Below are positions 1 to 9,360 of a DNA stretch of 16,679 bases, one piece after another. The first letter of the stretch is position 1. Every line of letters begins with the position of its first letter. The stretch comes from Alectoria sarmentosa (taxonomy: Eukaryota > Ascomycota > Lecanoromycetes > Lecanorales > Parmeliaceae). The stretch is from assembly GCA_009733775.1 (NCBI GenBank), contig WOGZ01000532.1, positions 1-16,679 on the forward strand, read 5' to 3'. The notes under the pieces are model-generated. The model was not told where the DNA came from and ran no database searches. It worked only from the letters and a program-made list of their open reading frames with translations. A program made the position numbers and the translations under genes.

Positions 1-960
1 ATTCGAATAATCGCATTTTAATGCGTTGAAATAAAATTAATTAAATATCGATTAATCAAAAAAATAACATAAACGATATCAAGACGAATTTTCAACATAA
101 TGTATATAAGAGAATTTATAATAAATTAATATTTCTCACGAAACTTCTTAAAAATCACATAATCTTTTTCGATAAACGTTAATTTGCGATTGATTTCGAA
201 TGATGTATTGATAAAAGTGAGATTTTAACATTTGAAGTGATTAAAAAAACATGTGATATACGTTTTTTATCTTAAACGAATAATGTCGTTATAATGATTT
301 TTTTTAACGATTATGTTTAAATAAAAAACGCATGATCTCAAATTTGATATATGAAATTTGACGTTTAAGACATCTTTGATTCGTTTGATAACGGCTTTAT
401 TGCGATTTATGATCAAAACATCATCGACGTAAAACGTCATAATAATCTTTTTTTTAAGGTTTATAAACACATTATTATTCGATTCGATGAAATTAAAACT
501 CAATTTCTTTATATAAATCGAAAAATGTTGATATTAAATCTTGAAAACTTATTTCAGATCATAAAGAATTTTATTCAATTTATAAACCTTAATATTGTCT
601 TTATTAAAGCCTTTAAATTATTACATATAAATGTTCTTTTAAACATCGTCATAAAAAAAGACGATTTTGATATTCATTTATTTCACATTTCAATTCATAA
701 TCATCACAAACGCAGAAATAACCTTATAATTTATAAACTTTATTATTGACGCGAAAGTGTCATAATAATCACGATCCTTTTATTATTCAAATCTTTGAAT
801 AATTTAACGTGTTTTATAACGAATAACTTTTTTTTCAAAATCTCATTTCACGATATAAATTTAACGATCTCAAAGAACATAAGCCCTTAAAGACGTCTAA
901 ATAAAACATCAAATGTTATTGTTCATAAAGAACTTATACTCATCTCACATGTTAATCTCT
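1..960 (-). pseudogene. pol: Reverse transcriptase and start of RNase H of Copia-2L
   Basis: This is the polymerase that copies element RNA to DNA. In order on the minus strand are RDYYDTFASIIKF (about 720-765), MNIKIVFFYDDV (about 650-680), VYKLNKILYDLK (about 550-590) and the active site YVDD (420-431), still intact. FYLNIIVKKNHYNDIIRLR follows (about 267-325). RNase H then starts with MLKIRLDIVYVIFLINRY (about 60-115), equivalent to MLGTRPDIAYAVSxxSRY. These are textbook copia motifs. TAA stops sit where tryptophan and glutamine codons are expected, for example in LK*VFKI*Y for LKQxPRxWY. The domain is cut off at position 1. Confidence 0.93.
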
Positions 961-1439
961 CAATTCATATAAAACAAATTGTTAAAAATCATTTATTCAT
1001 AAATTATAAGTTCAAAAATGTTAAGTTTATTAATATAATTCGCAAAAAAAACAAAAATAACGAAAATTTCCATCAAAGAATCAAATGATAAATCACGAAG
1101 ATTCGAAATAATGAGATTCTTATAATCATCAAATATCTTTTAAATAATCTCATACTCGAAATGTTTTTATATAATTTTTATTTTAATAAATTTCGAAAAT
1201 ATCGATGAAAAGAAAATAACAATAAATTTGACGATTGATGCAATAAATTTGATAAATATTATAAATATACGCATTGCAATAATGACAAAATAAGATTCTT
1301 AAAAATAATTAACGATTGACGATAAAATATTCATTAACGATAATCGATTTAACGATTTAATCGAAATTATAAATTTAACGTTTGATAATATAATGATACG
1401 TTGTTTATTTAATGTTTTTCTCATAATAAATATTGATAT

Positions 1440-2113
1440 AAAAAAACGTTAACGTTTATTTAAAGATTTGTGAATCTTACTTTAATCTTCTTTTCGAGAT
1501 TCATAAAATGTAAACGTTTTTTAATAAAATGCATATCGTTAATGCGAATAATCTTCTTTTTGATTAAATTATAAAAACGAAAAATGAATTCATTTTTATA
1601 ATTTAGAAGAATACATTTTTCGCTTTTATTTATAAACTTTTTTTAAATTCGTTTAAAAACATAAGCGATGAAATTAATAATACATAAATAAAAAAGAATA
1701 AACTTATAATAATAAAAGATTTCGAAAAATGTGATAATAATTTTGATATTAAAAAAACGCATTATTAAATAATTGATTATGATCATTATTTCAAATCAAA
1801 TTTTTTTGTTAAAGTTGAAACTTAATAAAATTAAATGAATCTTATTTATTAAAATTTAATTAAATCGTTCAACGACTTTATTCATTTCGAAATTATTTAT
1901 AATAATAAATTTTTATTTGATGCTTATTTGAGTGAGACATTTAAATTTTTTTTTATTAATATATTCGTTTTCATTATCGAGACGAATGCGATTAATTCGA
2001 TAATCGCGAGATTTTAAATAAGTTTTAAAACGTAAAAACATAATAAAAGTTTCACTTTTATGATGAATACAATAAATTTCAAAATAATAAATGAAATCAT
2101 TTTTAAATATCAT
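1440..2113 (-). pseudogene. Integrase core of Copia-2L, D(35)E spacing retained
   Basis: The integrase joins cDNA ends to the host chromosome using a D,D(35)E triad. The minus strand shows HHKSETFIMFLRFK, matching the HKSETF...F motif of copia integrases. Next comes RIRLDNENEY, whose Asp codon is at 1976-1978 and corresponds to the second catalytic Asp. EMNKVVERFN follows, with its Glu codon at 1868-1870. Exactly 35 codons lie between them, one of them a TAA at the place of the usual tryptophan of a KWE motif. Downstream are the copia C-terminal motifs NYLIMR, AYVFKR and KCILLNYKNE, ending with an RFYNLIKKKIIR segment. At least three in-frame TAA or TGA stops make it non-functional. Confidence 0.9.
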
Positions 2114-2449
2114 AAAGTATTTATAATCGTTGAAATCAATGAGAATTAAAGACTCAATAAGATCGTTATAAACAAATTCGTTTAATAAAATATCGAACGT
2201 TATGAAATTATTATAAAAAGTAATCTTTTAACGATTCATTATATAACATTCGCAAATATATTCCTCGATAATGTTTTTGAAAAAATTCACATTTATAATA
2301 ATATTGAAAAACTTATTAAAATTTTGTTAATTCAAATAATTCATTCGAATATATTATAATTAATAAATTGAATTCGAAAAAACGTTATAAACGATTAAAA
2401 CATTATTATCTTTTTAAAAATTCAAAAAAAATAAATCGCGATTTCGCGT
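2114..2449 (-). pseudogene. Pre-integrase / integrase N-terminal region of Copia-2L
   Basis: This stretch joins the protease to the integrase core and in copia elements carries the GAG-pre-integrase segment and the HHCC zinc-binding domain. The coding frame continues from the protease on the minus strand (DTRNRDLFFLNF near 2410-2450) and then meets several stops. I could not place the two His and two Cys with confidence. The assignment rests on position between two well-supported domains. Confidence 0.55.
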
Positions 2450-2860
2450 ATCAATTAATATAATATTATTTTGAATTAAAACATAATCTTTTTTATAAAA
2501 AGCGATTTCAATGTCGACATTTAAAAACTTTTTAATTGATAAAAAATTAACGTTTATATCGAGCACGTATAAAACATTAAAAATCGTTAAAATAACGCGT
2601 TTATTATTGACATTACAATCAAGATTAATGATATCATAAATAAAAAATTGAACTTTGACATTTTTAATGTCTTTGATAAATCGAAATTAAATCTTAATAT
2701 AAATGATAAATATTGAACGATTAATAAAGAAATAACGAATATAATCAAAGTTTATTATAATTCGAATATCGAGATTCATAAATTTGACGAACGATAAATT
2801 TTTGTTTAAATTCGAATTCGTTATCAAATTAATAAAATTCTCGTTTTCATTTTAATCTGC
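2450..2860 (-). pseudogene. Protease region of Copia-2L
   Basis: The minus-strand frame shows the copia aspartic protease layout. A degraded active-site segment reads NFDYIRYFF (2727-2753 or so), where intact families have a D-S-G/D core followed by a T/R-H motif. About 55 residues later comes NVLYVLDINVNFLSIKKFL (about 2522-2578), which matches the conserved NVLYVPxxxxNLLSxxxL segment of copia polyproteins. The protease normally cuts Gag-Pol inside the particle. Here the DSG core is lost and a TAA lies in the frame, so it is inactive. The NVLYV...N.LS signature makes the family assignment firm. Confidence 0.82.
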
Positions 2861-4580
2861 TTAATTAATTGCATTCAAAATATTAAAATCATTCGAAATG
2901 AAATTCGAATAATTTTGATCGTTTAATTCGTTTAAAAATATTATATGAATATGAAAATAATCGTTCTCTCTTAAAATATACATTATATTAACATTAAAAT
3001 AATCATTCTCCCCTAAAACGAAATCGTTAAATAATACTTTTTCGATGCGTTTACGTTTAACATTTAAAATATCAATATTCATATAAATAACATCAATTTG
3101 CGTCTTTTTTTTCTTTTTTTGTTCATTTATGAACTTTTTAAACTTCAAATGCGAGAATTTGATTCAACATTTAACAAAAAAATGTTTGAATTTGCGATCA
3201 GCGGCCTTGCAAAAAACATAAATTTCGCGATTAATGAAATCAAAATCGTCGAAATCGTTTTTGATGAATTATTTGTTTTTATCATTGCGATGAGCGAGCA
3301 TAACAATATCACCTTTTTTAATTATGAACATGCGACGCTTTTCATTCATTGCGTCGTCAATAATCAAATCGAATTTGATTATTTTAAAATCATAAAATAT
3401 ATGAATTTAAATATAAATTATTATAAAAATATCGTAAATTTCGTCGAGTCTTATAAAAAAAAATTGAATGAAATAAGATTTCGATAATGATAATGAGTCG
3501 TTTAAATCAATAATTTCGACGTTGATTTTGCGAAAATCCTTTTCGTATTAACGAACGTTTTTTTTAAAATTGATATTGATATTATGTAATTAACACATAA
3601 ACTCGATATAAAATTCAAAGCTCATAAATTTATAATAAACATCAATGACGTTTAATATAATTTAAAGATTCTCGTTATATTTTTTAATGAATTAATAATT
3701 AACATAATCAAGACGTTAACGAATAATCACGTAAGTTTTAAACTTGATGATATCAATAAAAAATTAAAGATTGTTTAACATCAATCAATCGTTGATATCT
3801 TCGCTTCATTTAATATATTCGATAATGAATTTCAAAATGATAATAAAGATCAAAGAGAAATTGTTTTCATCATTTATAAAAACATTTTCAACGACATTTT
3901 AAACGTTGAATTCAATTATCAATATCGAAAAAAATAAATGAAAAAATATAAAAGATTAATAATAATAATAAAAATAATGAAAATGAGACTTTTATCATAA
4001 TTGAAGACGAATCAATTTAAGAATTATCGTTTTAAAAAGATGCCGAAATAAACGAATCTGATAACGATTCAAAAAACGATTCGAACGTTTCAAAGAAAAT
4101 TGATAAATGAAATCGTTTGCCTTTAACGCGTAAATCAAAAATTTCGATATCGTTTAAAACGTCAAATAATTTCTCGTTAATTTTAAAATCGTTATCGCAT
4201 AACGATAATATAAAAAAAATGAAATAAATGCTCTGCTAATTTTCGTTAAAATCATTTAAATCCTTATTAATATTAATTAATTGTTATCGTTATGTTTTAA
4301 AATCTTATAATAACAACAAAAAGTGCTTATGCGAGAATTAGCGATAAATTTAAATGATAATATTATTATAAAATGAAGTCAATAATATAAAGAATTTGAC
4401 TTTGAATTTGATGATAAAAATTGAATTCGATTGAGATTGTATTGAGTGTAATTGCAAATGTGCAAATTTCTTTAAAAGATTCGCACCCTTTTTATGTTGT
4501 TCAATCAAAAACTCGAATCCAAAATATTCATTTCGACGATTATCATCGTAAAATTGAAATTGATCAAATTTTATAATCAC
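2861..4580 (-). pseudogene. gag: gag region of Copia-2L (capsid/nucleocapsid remnant)
   Basis: This is the position of the capsid-like protein in a copia element: after the leader and before the protease. The minus strand has long open segments broken by a few TAA codons, notably 4350-4580 and a frame running from about 3490 to 2861. The second segment holds a possible basic nucleocapsid tract (VFCKAADRKFKHFFVKC near 3170-3230), a lysine-rich run (EQKKKKKTQ near 3110) and then an acidic linker with two ENDYF repeats. The Cys/His spacing does not fit a standard CX2CX4HX4C knuckle, so that reading is tentative. The same frame is recovered on the plus strand at 16300-16679 in the other copy. The gag assignment rests mainly on position. 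Confidence 0.65.
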
Positions 4581-5211
4581 GATGATAAAATGTTATTAAT
4601 AATAAATAAAAAATTCGATGATAAAGCCTTAATCTCTTTTTTCAAAGGATTTTTGAAATCAAAACATCAACTTTAATACACAAAGTTTATTGTTTTTGAT
4701 TTCAAATAAACTTTTAAACGTTTAAATGATAATAAAATCAATTTTGAATTATTTCAAACGATGATCAAATTAATAATAATGTTGATATTTAATCATTCAA
4801 TCTGTTCTATTGACTCGATATATCGTTAAAAATACAAATCATTAAATTGATAAAATATCATAAAAACAAAAACGTATTTTTTTTTTATTTAATGTGTCTC
4901 ACGCAGAGAAGTTGACAATGTTATAAAATTTTTATTATAATTCGATCGTACAATTGTAAATCGCATACGATTTCGATTAAAAGCGAATAATTTCGATTTA
5001 TCGAAAATTGAAAGACTTTTAATTTTCGAATTTCGGATCATGATCGTTTAAGTCAAAGATCATTTTGCAAATGAAAATTATTTATTTTAAAAAAATTGAT
5101 TGAATAAAGATCTTTATAATTAATTGCTTCATTGCGATAAACATAAAATGTTTAAAAACAATTATAATCATAATAATGAATAAATAAATTATATTTATAA
5201 CGATCGTCGAA
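4581..5211 (-). other. Leader and gag 5' region of Copia-2L
   Basis: This 630-bp stretch lies between the primer-binding site and the first readable gag segment. It is conserved with 14584-15230 in the other copy of the family. The first 300 bp or so (about 4890-5211 and 14584-14890) also resemble the Copia-1 leader at about 13577-14115. A shared landmark on the minus strand is GTGAGACACATT near 4890-4901. No start codon for gag could be chosen with confidence because stops have entered every frame. Confidence 0.6.
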
Positions 5212-5230
5212 CAAGCTCGAGTTCATAACC
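5212..5230 (-). other. Primer-binding site of Copia-2L, half-tRNA type
   Basis: The minus strand reads GGTTATGAACTCGAGCTTG directly after the LTR end. GGTTATGA is complementary to TCATAACC, found in the anticodon loop and stem of eukaryotic initiator tRNA-Met. Drosophila copia and yeast Ty5 are known to prime from an internally cleaved initiator tRNA at this region. The match is clear for about 8-10 bases and weak after that, so priming by half-tRNA is an inference. This is the best-preserved of the four primer-binding sites in the window. Confidence 0.72.
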
Positions 5231-5354
5231 TGTGAAAATATGATATAAGACATTTAATTATATTGTTTTAAAAGTGTTACGAAGGAAAGTGCGACTATGT
5301 TATGAGCGCATACGTTCGTGTCACGTAACCTATCACGTGATCTGAATTTCGACA
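5231..5354 (-). repeat. 5' LTR of Copia-2L (subfamily I)
   Basis: On the minus strand the 124-bp sequence begins TGTCGAAATTC and ends TTTTCACA, giving the TG...CA ends expected of an LTR. It is followed directly by a primer-binding site. It aligns along its length with 6336-6459 and 14428-14564. It contains one intact CACGTG (5334-5339) and one decayed CACGTA (5322-5327), which correspond to the tandem CACGTG units of the other copies. Confidence 0.88.
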
Positions 5355-6335
5355 TTTTCAACATATTAATGTTGTTAAAATAAATATAAAGTTATATTAT
5401 ATGAGTGTATTAAATAAGATAATTAAGTGAGAAGAAATTATGTATATAAAAAACATTTATATAAATGCTAATGTCTCTATTAAGACACGTTAAACTCAAT
5501 CGAGTAATGTTAAAGAAATGTAATATAAAACAAAAGTTAACTTTATTAAAAATTTAAAATACGCTTATAACATTATTATTCTTTTTCAAAAAGCGATATT
5601 TCAACGTTATAAAAATCGAAGAAGTGTGTTTATAATTTGTCTTATATTTTCGAAATCTCTAATTAATAATTATCTTTAATCGAAAAAGATTGATGATAAT
5701 AACGATAATAATATATTATAATAAAATTCTCGATAACATCGTTAATATTATAATGTTTTATCGTTTTCAACGTCTAAAAATGACGTAATTTGATAAAGTG
5801 TTAATAACGACTTTCAAAAAAGGATTAGCTTGCCAAGTAAGTTATATAACGTAAATAGCGAATAGACTTGATGCACGAAGACTTTAAGTTTAATATACGT
5901 ATATTGTTCGACGTTTTAACGTTAAAAGCTTAAAGAAACGATATTCTTTCGTTTCTATTTTATTTTCTTGAAAATTAATCTTATTCTTAAATAAATATTC
6001 TTTATATATTTATTATTAATTTCACATTGCTATATAACTTTGATTGTTTTATATGTATATCTTATTTTATTATATAAATTAATTTAACATTTTTAATTTT
6101 TTCGTTCTTTGAAAAATTATAATACGAAATTAAGATAATATTTATCATTCGAGCGTAATCACAACGCAGCGAAAATGAATAAGGGTTTTTTATATCTTTA
6201 ATTATATTAAATATGATATGAATCGATTTAAAATCGTGAATTCAAAATACCTTGATTACATTAATAACGAAAAATGTAACGAATCACAAAACTTCAATAG
6301 CGCTAAAAATAATCTCGATTTTAATAAATGAATTG
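5355..6335. other. Spacer of distinct composition between two divergent LTRs
   Basis: These 981 bp lie between the 5' LTR of Copia-2L (reading left) and the 5' LTR of Copia-3 (reading right). I see no conserved protein motif, no tRNA or rRNA, and no similarity to the rest of the window. TAG/CTA trinucleotides occur 11 times here, against about one per kilobase in the elements, and CpG is less frequent. A short palindrome, CAACATATTAATGTTG, sits at 5359-5374 close to the LTR end. It is probably pre-insertion host DNA or a much older, unrelated repeat. Confidence 0.6.
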
Positions 6336-6459
6336 TGTCGAAATTCAGGTCACGTGACAGGTTACGTGACGGGCGCTTTGCGCCCGTAGCATAGATCGCA
6401 CTTTTCTTTATAACACTCTTAAAGCAATATAATTAAATGTTTTATATTATATTTTCACA
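6336..6459 (+). repeat. 5' LTR of Copia-3 (subfamily I)
   Basis: The 124-bp LTR begins TGTCGAAATTCAGGTCACGTG and ends TTTTCACA. It keeps a GGGCGCTTTGCGCCC palindrome at 6371-6385, which is partly lost in the other two subfamily I copies. It is among the least mutated LTRs of its group in the window. Confidence 0.86.
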
Positions 6460-6478
6460 AATTATAAGTTCGAACTTG
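6460..6478 (+). other. Decayed primer-binding site of Copia-3
   Basis: The sequence AATTATAAGTTCGAACTTG follows the LTR end directly. It differs from the GGTTATGAACTCGAGCTTG site of Copia-2L mainly by G-to-A and C-to-T changes, including loss of the leading GG. Confidence 0.65.
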
Positions 6479-6710
6479 CTCGATAATCGTTATAAAATGA
6501 TTTATTTATTCATTATTATATTTATAATTATTTTTAAACATTTCATACTTATCGATCGCAATGAAATAATTAATTATAAAAATCTTTATTCAATTAATAT
6601 TTTTAAGATGAGCAAATTTCATTTATAAAAGGGTTTTTAAGTTTAAACGATCATAAATCGAAATTCGAGAGATTAAGAGCTTTTCAATTTTCGACGAATC
6701 GAAATTATTC

Positions 6711-6845
6711 TGTCAAAATATGGAGTAGAACACTTAATTGTATTGCTTTAAGAGTATTACGAAAGAAAAAACGATCTATATACGAGCGCACTAATGTGCG
6801 CATGTGACCATTAAGGCTTAACGTCACGTGACCCGAATTTCAACA
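6711..6845 (-). repeat. 3' LTR of Copia-1 (subfamily II)
   Basis: On the minus strand it begins TGTTGAAATTCGGGTCACGTG and ends ATATTTTGACA, 135 bp in all. A polypurine tract lies immediately upstream at 6846-6857. It contains CACGTG (6825-6830), a GCGCAC-TAAT-GTGCGC hairpin (6786-6801) and a TATATA box (about 6777-6783). It pairs with 14135-14270. Confidence 0.9.
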
Positions 6846-6857
6846 CTCCCCTTCGCT
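6846..6857 (-). other. Polypurine tract of Copia-1
   Basis: The minus strand reads AGCGAAGGGGAG and directly abuts the TGTTGAA start of the 3' LTR. A purine run at this place primes plus-strand DNA synthesis in LTR retrotransposons. It fixes both the orientation of Copia-1 and the LTR boundary. Confidence 0.82.
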
Positions 6858-7934
6858 CGAATCTTTTTAAATCTGAATTTCGGGTTGTAAGAGTGAAAAA
6901 TTAGCGTCGAATAATAAAAATGAATCGTAACGTCGAATTATAAGCGTAAAAATTAACGTCGAATAACAAAAATGAATCGTAACGTCGAATTATAAGCGTG
7001 AAAACATTTTATATTCTCTTTATCACCCTTTATATTTCTTAAACCTCTTAAAATTCAAACACGAGATTCGAAACTCGCGATATTCAAAATCGAATAAAAA
7101 TAATGAAAAATTCGAAGAAAAATCGAATTCGAAAAAAATCGAAATCTGAAAACGATTATATTTTTTTGAACATATTCGTCACAATAATACATAAAAAAAA
7201 ATCCACTTTTTGACGAAAAATCGTTTTTTGACAAATTTATTTGCAAATCATTTAATGTATATCAAAAATCGAATAACGCACGATCGATAAATATATATGA
7301 AAATAAATTTTTCGATTGAACGAAATATTCCGAATTGCATATGCATATATGCGATCGATTATAAGATTTATGAGTCGTTTTAAAGCATTAATGCTTGATA
7401 ATAATGATTGATAAAATATATATAAATTGCGATCGATATATTGCGATAATGATAATGATAATAATAACGTTTAAAAGTATAAATTTGATAATTGTGATAA
7501 CGCTTAAAAGCATTTAAAAGCATCTGAAAATCATGTTGTTGAAAAAGTTTCGTGTGTAATTAAGCAAATTTGACGATAACGACCTTTTTAATGATAACAT
7601 AATTTTCAAATTTAAATCGCACGTAAATATGAACCTTTTAAATAAATGTTCGCAAAGTTTGTGATTATAAATGCAATAACGATAAATTAATTTCAAATTA
7701 AATTTTAATAAATCGAAATTTGTTTATAAGAAACGTTAAAATTGATATTTGAAATTTTGCGAATAAATTCGATCGATCACTCGAAGTGTAAGAATCAATA
7801 AAATCGTTTTTTTAAAATTATTGAATAATAATATTAAATTGATTTTACGAATAATGATTGCTTCTTTGAAATTATAATAATAATTCTTTTAAAATTATAA
7901 TAATGATTTTTTTAAAATTAACGCGAGAGATTAT
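6858..7934 (-). other. 3' non-coding region of Copia-1
   Basis: About 1.08 kb lie between the end of RNase H and the polypurine tract. No protein family could be recognised. Two open frames of about 60 residues on the minus strand (7055-7246 and 7514-7696) show no known motif and are probably chance. A 52-bp tandem repeat sits at its LTR-proximal end. A looser repeat of TTTTAAAATTATAATAAT type lies near 7870-7920. Confidence 0.6.
6901..7004. repeat. 52-bp tandem repeat, two units, next to the 3' LTR of Copia-1
   Basis: Unit one is 6901-6952 (starts TTAGCGTCGAATAA) and unit two is 6953-7004 (starts TTAACGTCGAATAA). They differ by only a few bases, mostly transitions. Each unit contains two related half-units built on a CGTCGAAT core followed by TAAGCGT or AATGAATCGT. 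A partial unit may precede at about 6885-6900. Confidence 0.85.
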
Positions 7935-8489
7935 TTATAAACGATGTTTTAATTCGATTAATTGACGAAATTTTTCGAATTTGTTTTTGAAAAGAACTTT
8001 GATAAGATCGTCGATTATTTATTAATCGATAAAAACATATTTTAAACCGATATTTTCGACGATGATTTATTTTCATATATAATAATGTTGAATGTTAATA
8101 TGTTTAATGAGAATATGAAATTAAGAATTTTTGATTAACGTTATAACGTCTTAATTATTATAATAAATCATTATTATTTGAAAACATTTAACGTTTGAAT
8201 TGAATTGATTGAGAAATTCACGTAATTAAATCATTTTCTTAATAATTTGAATTTGATTAATATATTCGATTTTATAAATTGAAAGCGTTATTATAAATTA
8301 TCGTTTAAAGAATTAATTGATTATTATATTGTTTATATCAAAGACTTATTTAAAAGTGAAACGTCGAATGTTTTAATTATTTATTTAATTAACGTCGATA
8401 TAATTTGCGAGGGATTTAAGATCGTCTCGAAATATAAATTGTTAATTTTTTATATGATTAAAATATCGAAAAATGCGCTTGATTGCGTT
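7935..8489 (-). pseudogene. pol: RNase H domain of Copia-1
   Basis: RNase H removes template RNA during cDNA synthesis. The minus-strand frame continues from the reverse transcriptase through AIKRIFRYFNHIKN, then SLANYIDVN (matching the SLxGYxDADW active-site motif), then ITLSIYKIEYIN (matching the ALSTxEAEYxA motif). Later come DVITLIKN (for GAIALTKN), HINIQHYYI (for KHIDIxxHxIR) and IIDDLIKVLFKNKFEKFRQL (for ADxLTKxLPxxKFxxLR). The order and spacing match copia RNase H to its C-terminus, and the frame ends at a TAA at 7935-7937. Several TAA and TGA stops sit inside the domain. Confidence 0.92.
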
Positions 8490-9360
8490 TTAATGAAAAA
8501 TATCAAGATTCGAATCGTATCGAGAGATTATTAAAATTGCGAAAACGATATTCGAACGCGTGTTCAACATCGCATACATAAAAAAATCGATAATAAATTG
8601 ATAAATGTGATGAGATTTTTTAATGATCACGAAGTCATTTTCGATAATATGAAATTTATCGTTAATGATGAACGTTAAAATAATTACTGATTCAATCATA
8701 TTATAATCGATAAAAAACTTTTTAATGTAAATTGTGTATTCAAAACGTAAAATGCGATTAATATAATCTTTTACGATCGTTATATCAAGATAAAAAATGT
8801 ATAAATTCAAATCGATTATTTTAAACTTTTTATGAAGTTTATTTATAGTCGTTTAAATGTCGATTTTATCGAGATTTATAAACAAAATGTCGTTCATATA
8901 AATAATAGCGATAATAATGTTATTAATGAATATCGAAAAATCAATAACGATAAATTCGAAATTCAATTCTTTAAGATACGTGACGAGGATATTATATTAA
9001 ATTTTCGAAAATTATTTTAAATCGTATAACGTTTTTATAAGTTTATAAATTTTATTTTTTTTGTTTTTGATTTCAAAATTCGTGAATTGCATTATATAAA
9101 TTGCATTATATAAATTGTTTTTTCGATATCGTCGTATAAAAAAGCGATCTTGATATTCATTTATTTAAACTTTTAATTCAAAATTGTTATAAAAATGAAA
9201 ATGATTTTATAATTTATAAATTTAATTATCGAGACGAAAGTTTCGTTGAAATCGATTTTTTTTTATTCGAAATCACGAATTATTGAACGAACTTTATATC
9301 GAACGATTTCATCGATAAAATTTCTTTTAATTTTATAAATTCATTTATCTCTTAAAACAC
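8490..9360 (-). pseudogene. pol: Reverse transcriptase of Copia-1, with altered YVDD box and a 14-bp frameshifting duplication
   Basis: Minus-strand motifs in order are VLRDK (9345-9360), IDFNETFVSIIKF (about 9205-9245), MNIKIAFLYDDIEKTIYIMQF (about 9095-9160), IYKLIKTLYDLK (about 9000-9040), YMNDILFI (8877-8900) and LYIFYLDITIVKDYINRILR (about 8745-8805). MYAMLNTRSNIVFAILIISRY then starts the RNase H connection (about 8517-8580). The active-site YVDD has become YMND (8889-8900), both changes being G to A on the coding strand. An exact 14-bp tandem duplication at 9085-9112 shifts the frame between the MQF and IYKL motifs. The enzyme is therefore dead by several independent lesions. Confidence 0.94.
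9085..9117. repeat. 14-bp tandem duplication inside the Copia-1 reverse transcriptase
   Basis: The unit AATTGCATTATATA occurs twice in perfect tandem (9085-9098 and 9099-9112), followed by the first five bases of a third. Fourteen is not a multiple of three, and the reading frame changes exactly here. The two units are identical although the surrounding sequence is heavily mutated. Confidence 0.9.

Larger units (their letters stand above)
1..5354 (-). mobile_element. Copia-2L: Ty1/copia LTR retrotransposon, degenerate, truncated by the window edge
   Basis: This element reads leftwards. Starting from the right it has a 5' LTR (5231-5354), a primer-binding site, a leader, gag, protease, integrase and reverse transcriptase, and RNase H begins just before position 1. 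The domain order PR-IN-RT-RH is diagnostic of Ty1/copia as opposed to Ty3/gypsy. All domains are recognisable in translation but are broken by TAA stops. The 3' LTR must lie outside the window. The right part (about 3125-5354) is repeated in opposite orientation at 14428-16679, and this copy keeps more G and C than that one. It is a dead relic and cannot encode an active element as it stands. Confidence 0.92.
6336..6710 (+). mobile_element. Copia-3, 5' fragment: LTR, primer-binding site and leader
   Basis: This fragment has an LTR (6336-6459), a primer-binding site (6460-6478) and leader sequence. It aligns collinearly with 14428-14808 of Copia-2R on the same strand and with the reverse complement of Copia-2L. 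It ends abruptly at 6710, where the 3' LTR of Copia-1 begins. Its apparent continuation is at 14271-14427, beyond Copia-1, with about 289 bp of leader missing between the two pieces when measured against Copia-2R. Confidence 0.82.

Noticed and set aside
3098..3487. A plus-strand coding gene of 129 residues.
   Set aside because: It is antisense to the gag frame of Copia-2L, carries no recognised motif, and its repeat at 16432-16617 is explained by duplication of the whole element.
4494..4676. A conserved small protein found at 4494-4676 (plus), 14282-14506 (minus) and about 15105-15260 (minus).
   Set aside because: All three are the antisense side of the same leader/gag segment present in three element copies. 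The 14282-14506 frame even runs into the Copia-2R LTR.
5821..5900. A possible tRNA-like segment in the spacer (GGATTAGCTTGCC...).
   Set aside because: No cloverleaf arms, T-loop or acceptor stem pairing could be drawn, and no anticodon arm is apparent.
6437..6628. A short frame that starts inside the LTR and reads through the primer-binding site, similar in three subfamily I copies.
   Set aside because: Subfamily II has a TGA at the LTR end in this frame, and stops occur soon after in Copia-2L and Copia-2R. Similarity is expected from shared non-coding leader sequence.
6336..6845. A 510-bp unit with inverted ends of about 130 bp (TGTCGAAATTC... and ...GAATTTCAACA), resembling a MITE or foldback DNA transposon.
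   Set aside because: The two ends are LTRs of two different insertions in opposite orientation. Each has its own TG...CA ends, the left one has a primer-binding site, and the right one has a polypurine tract and belongs to Copia-1.
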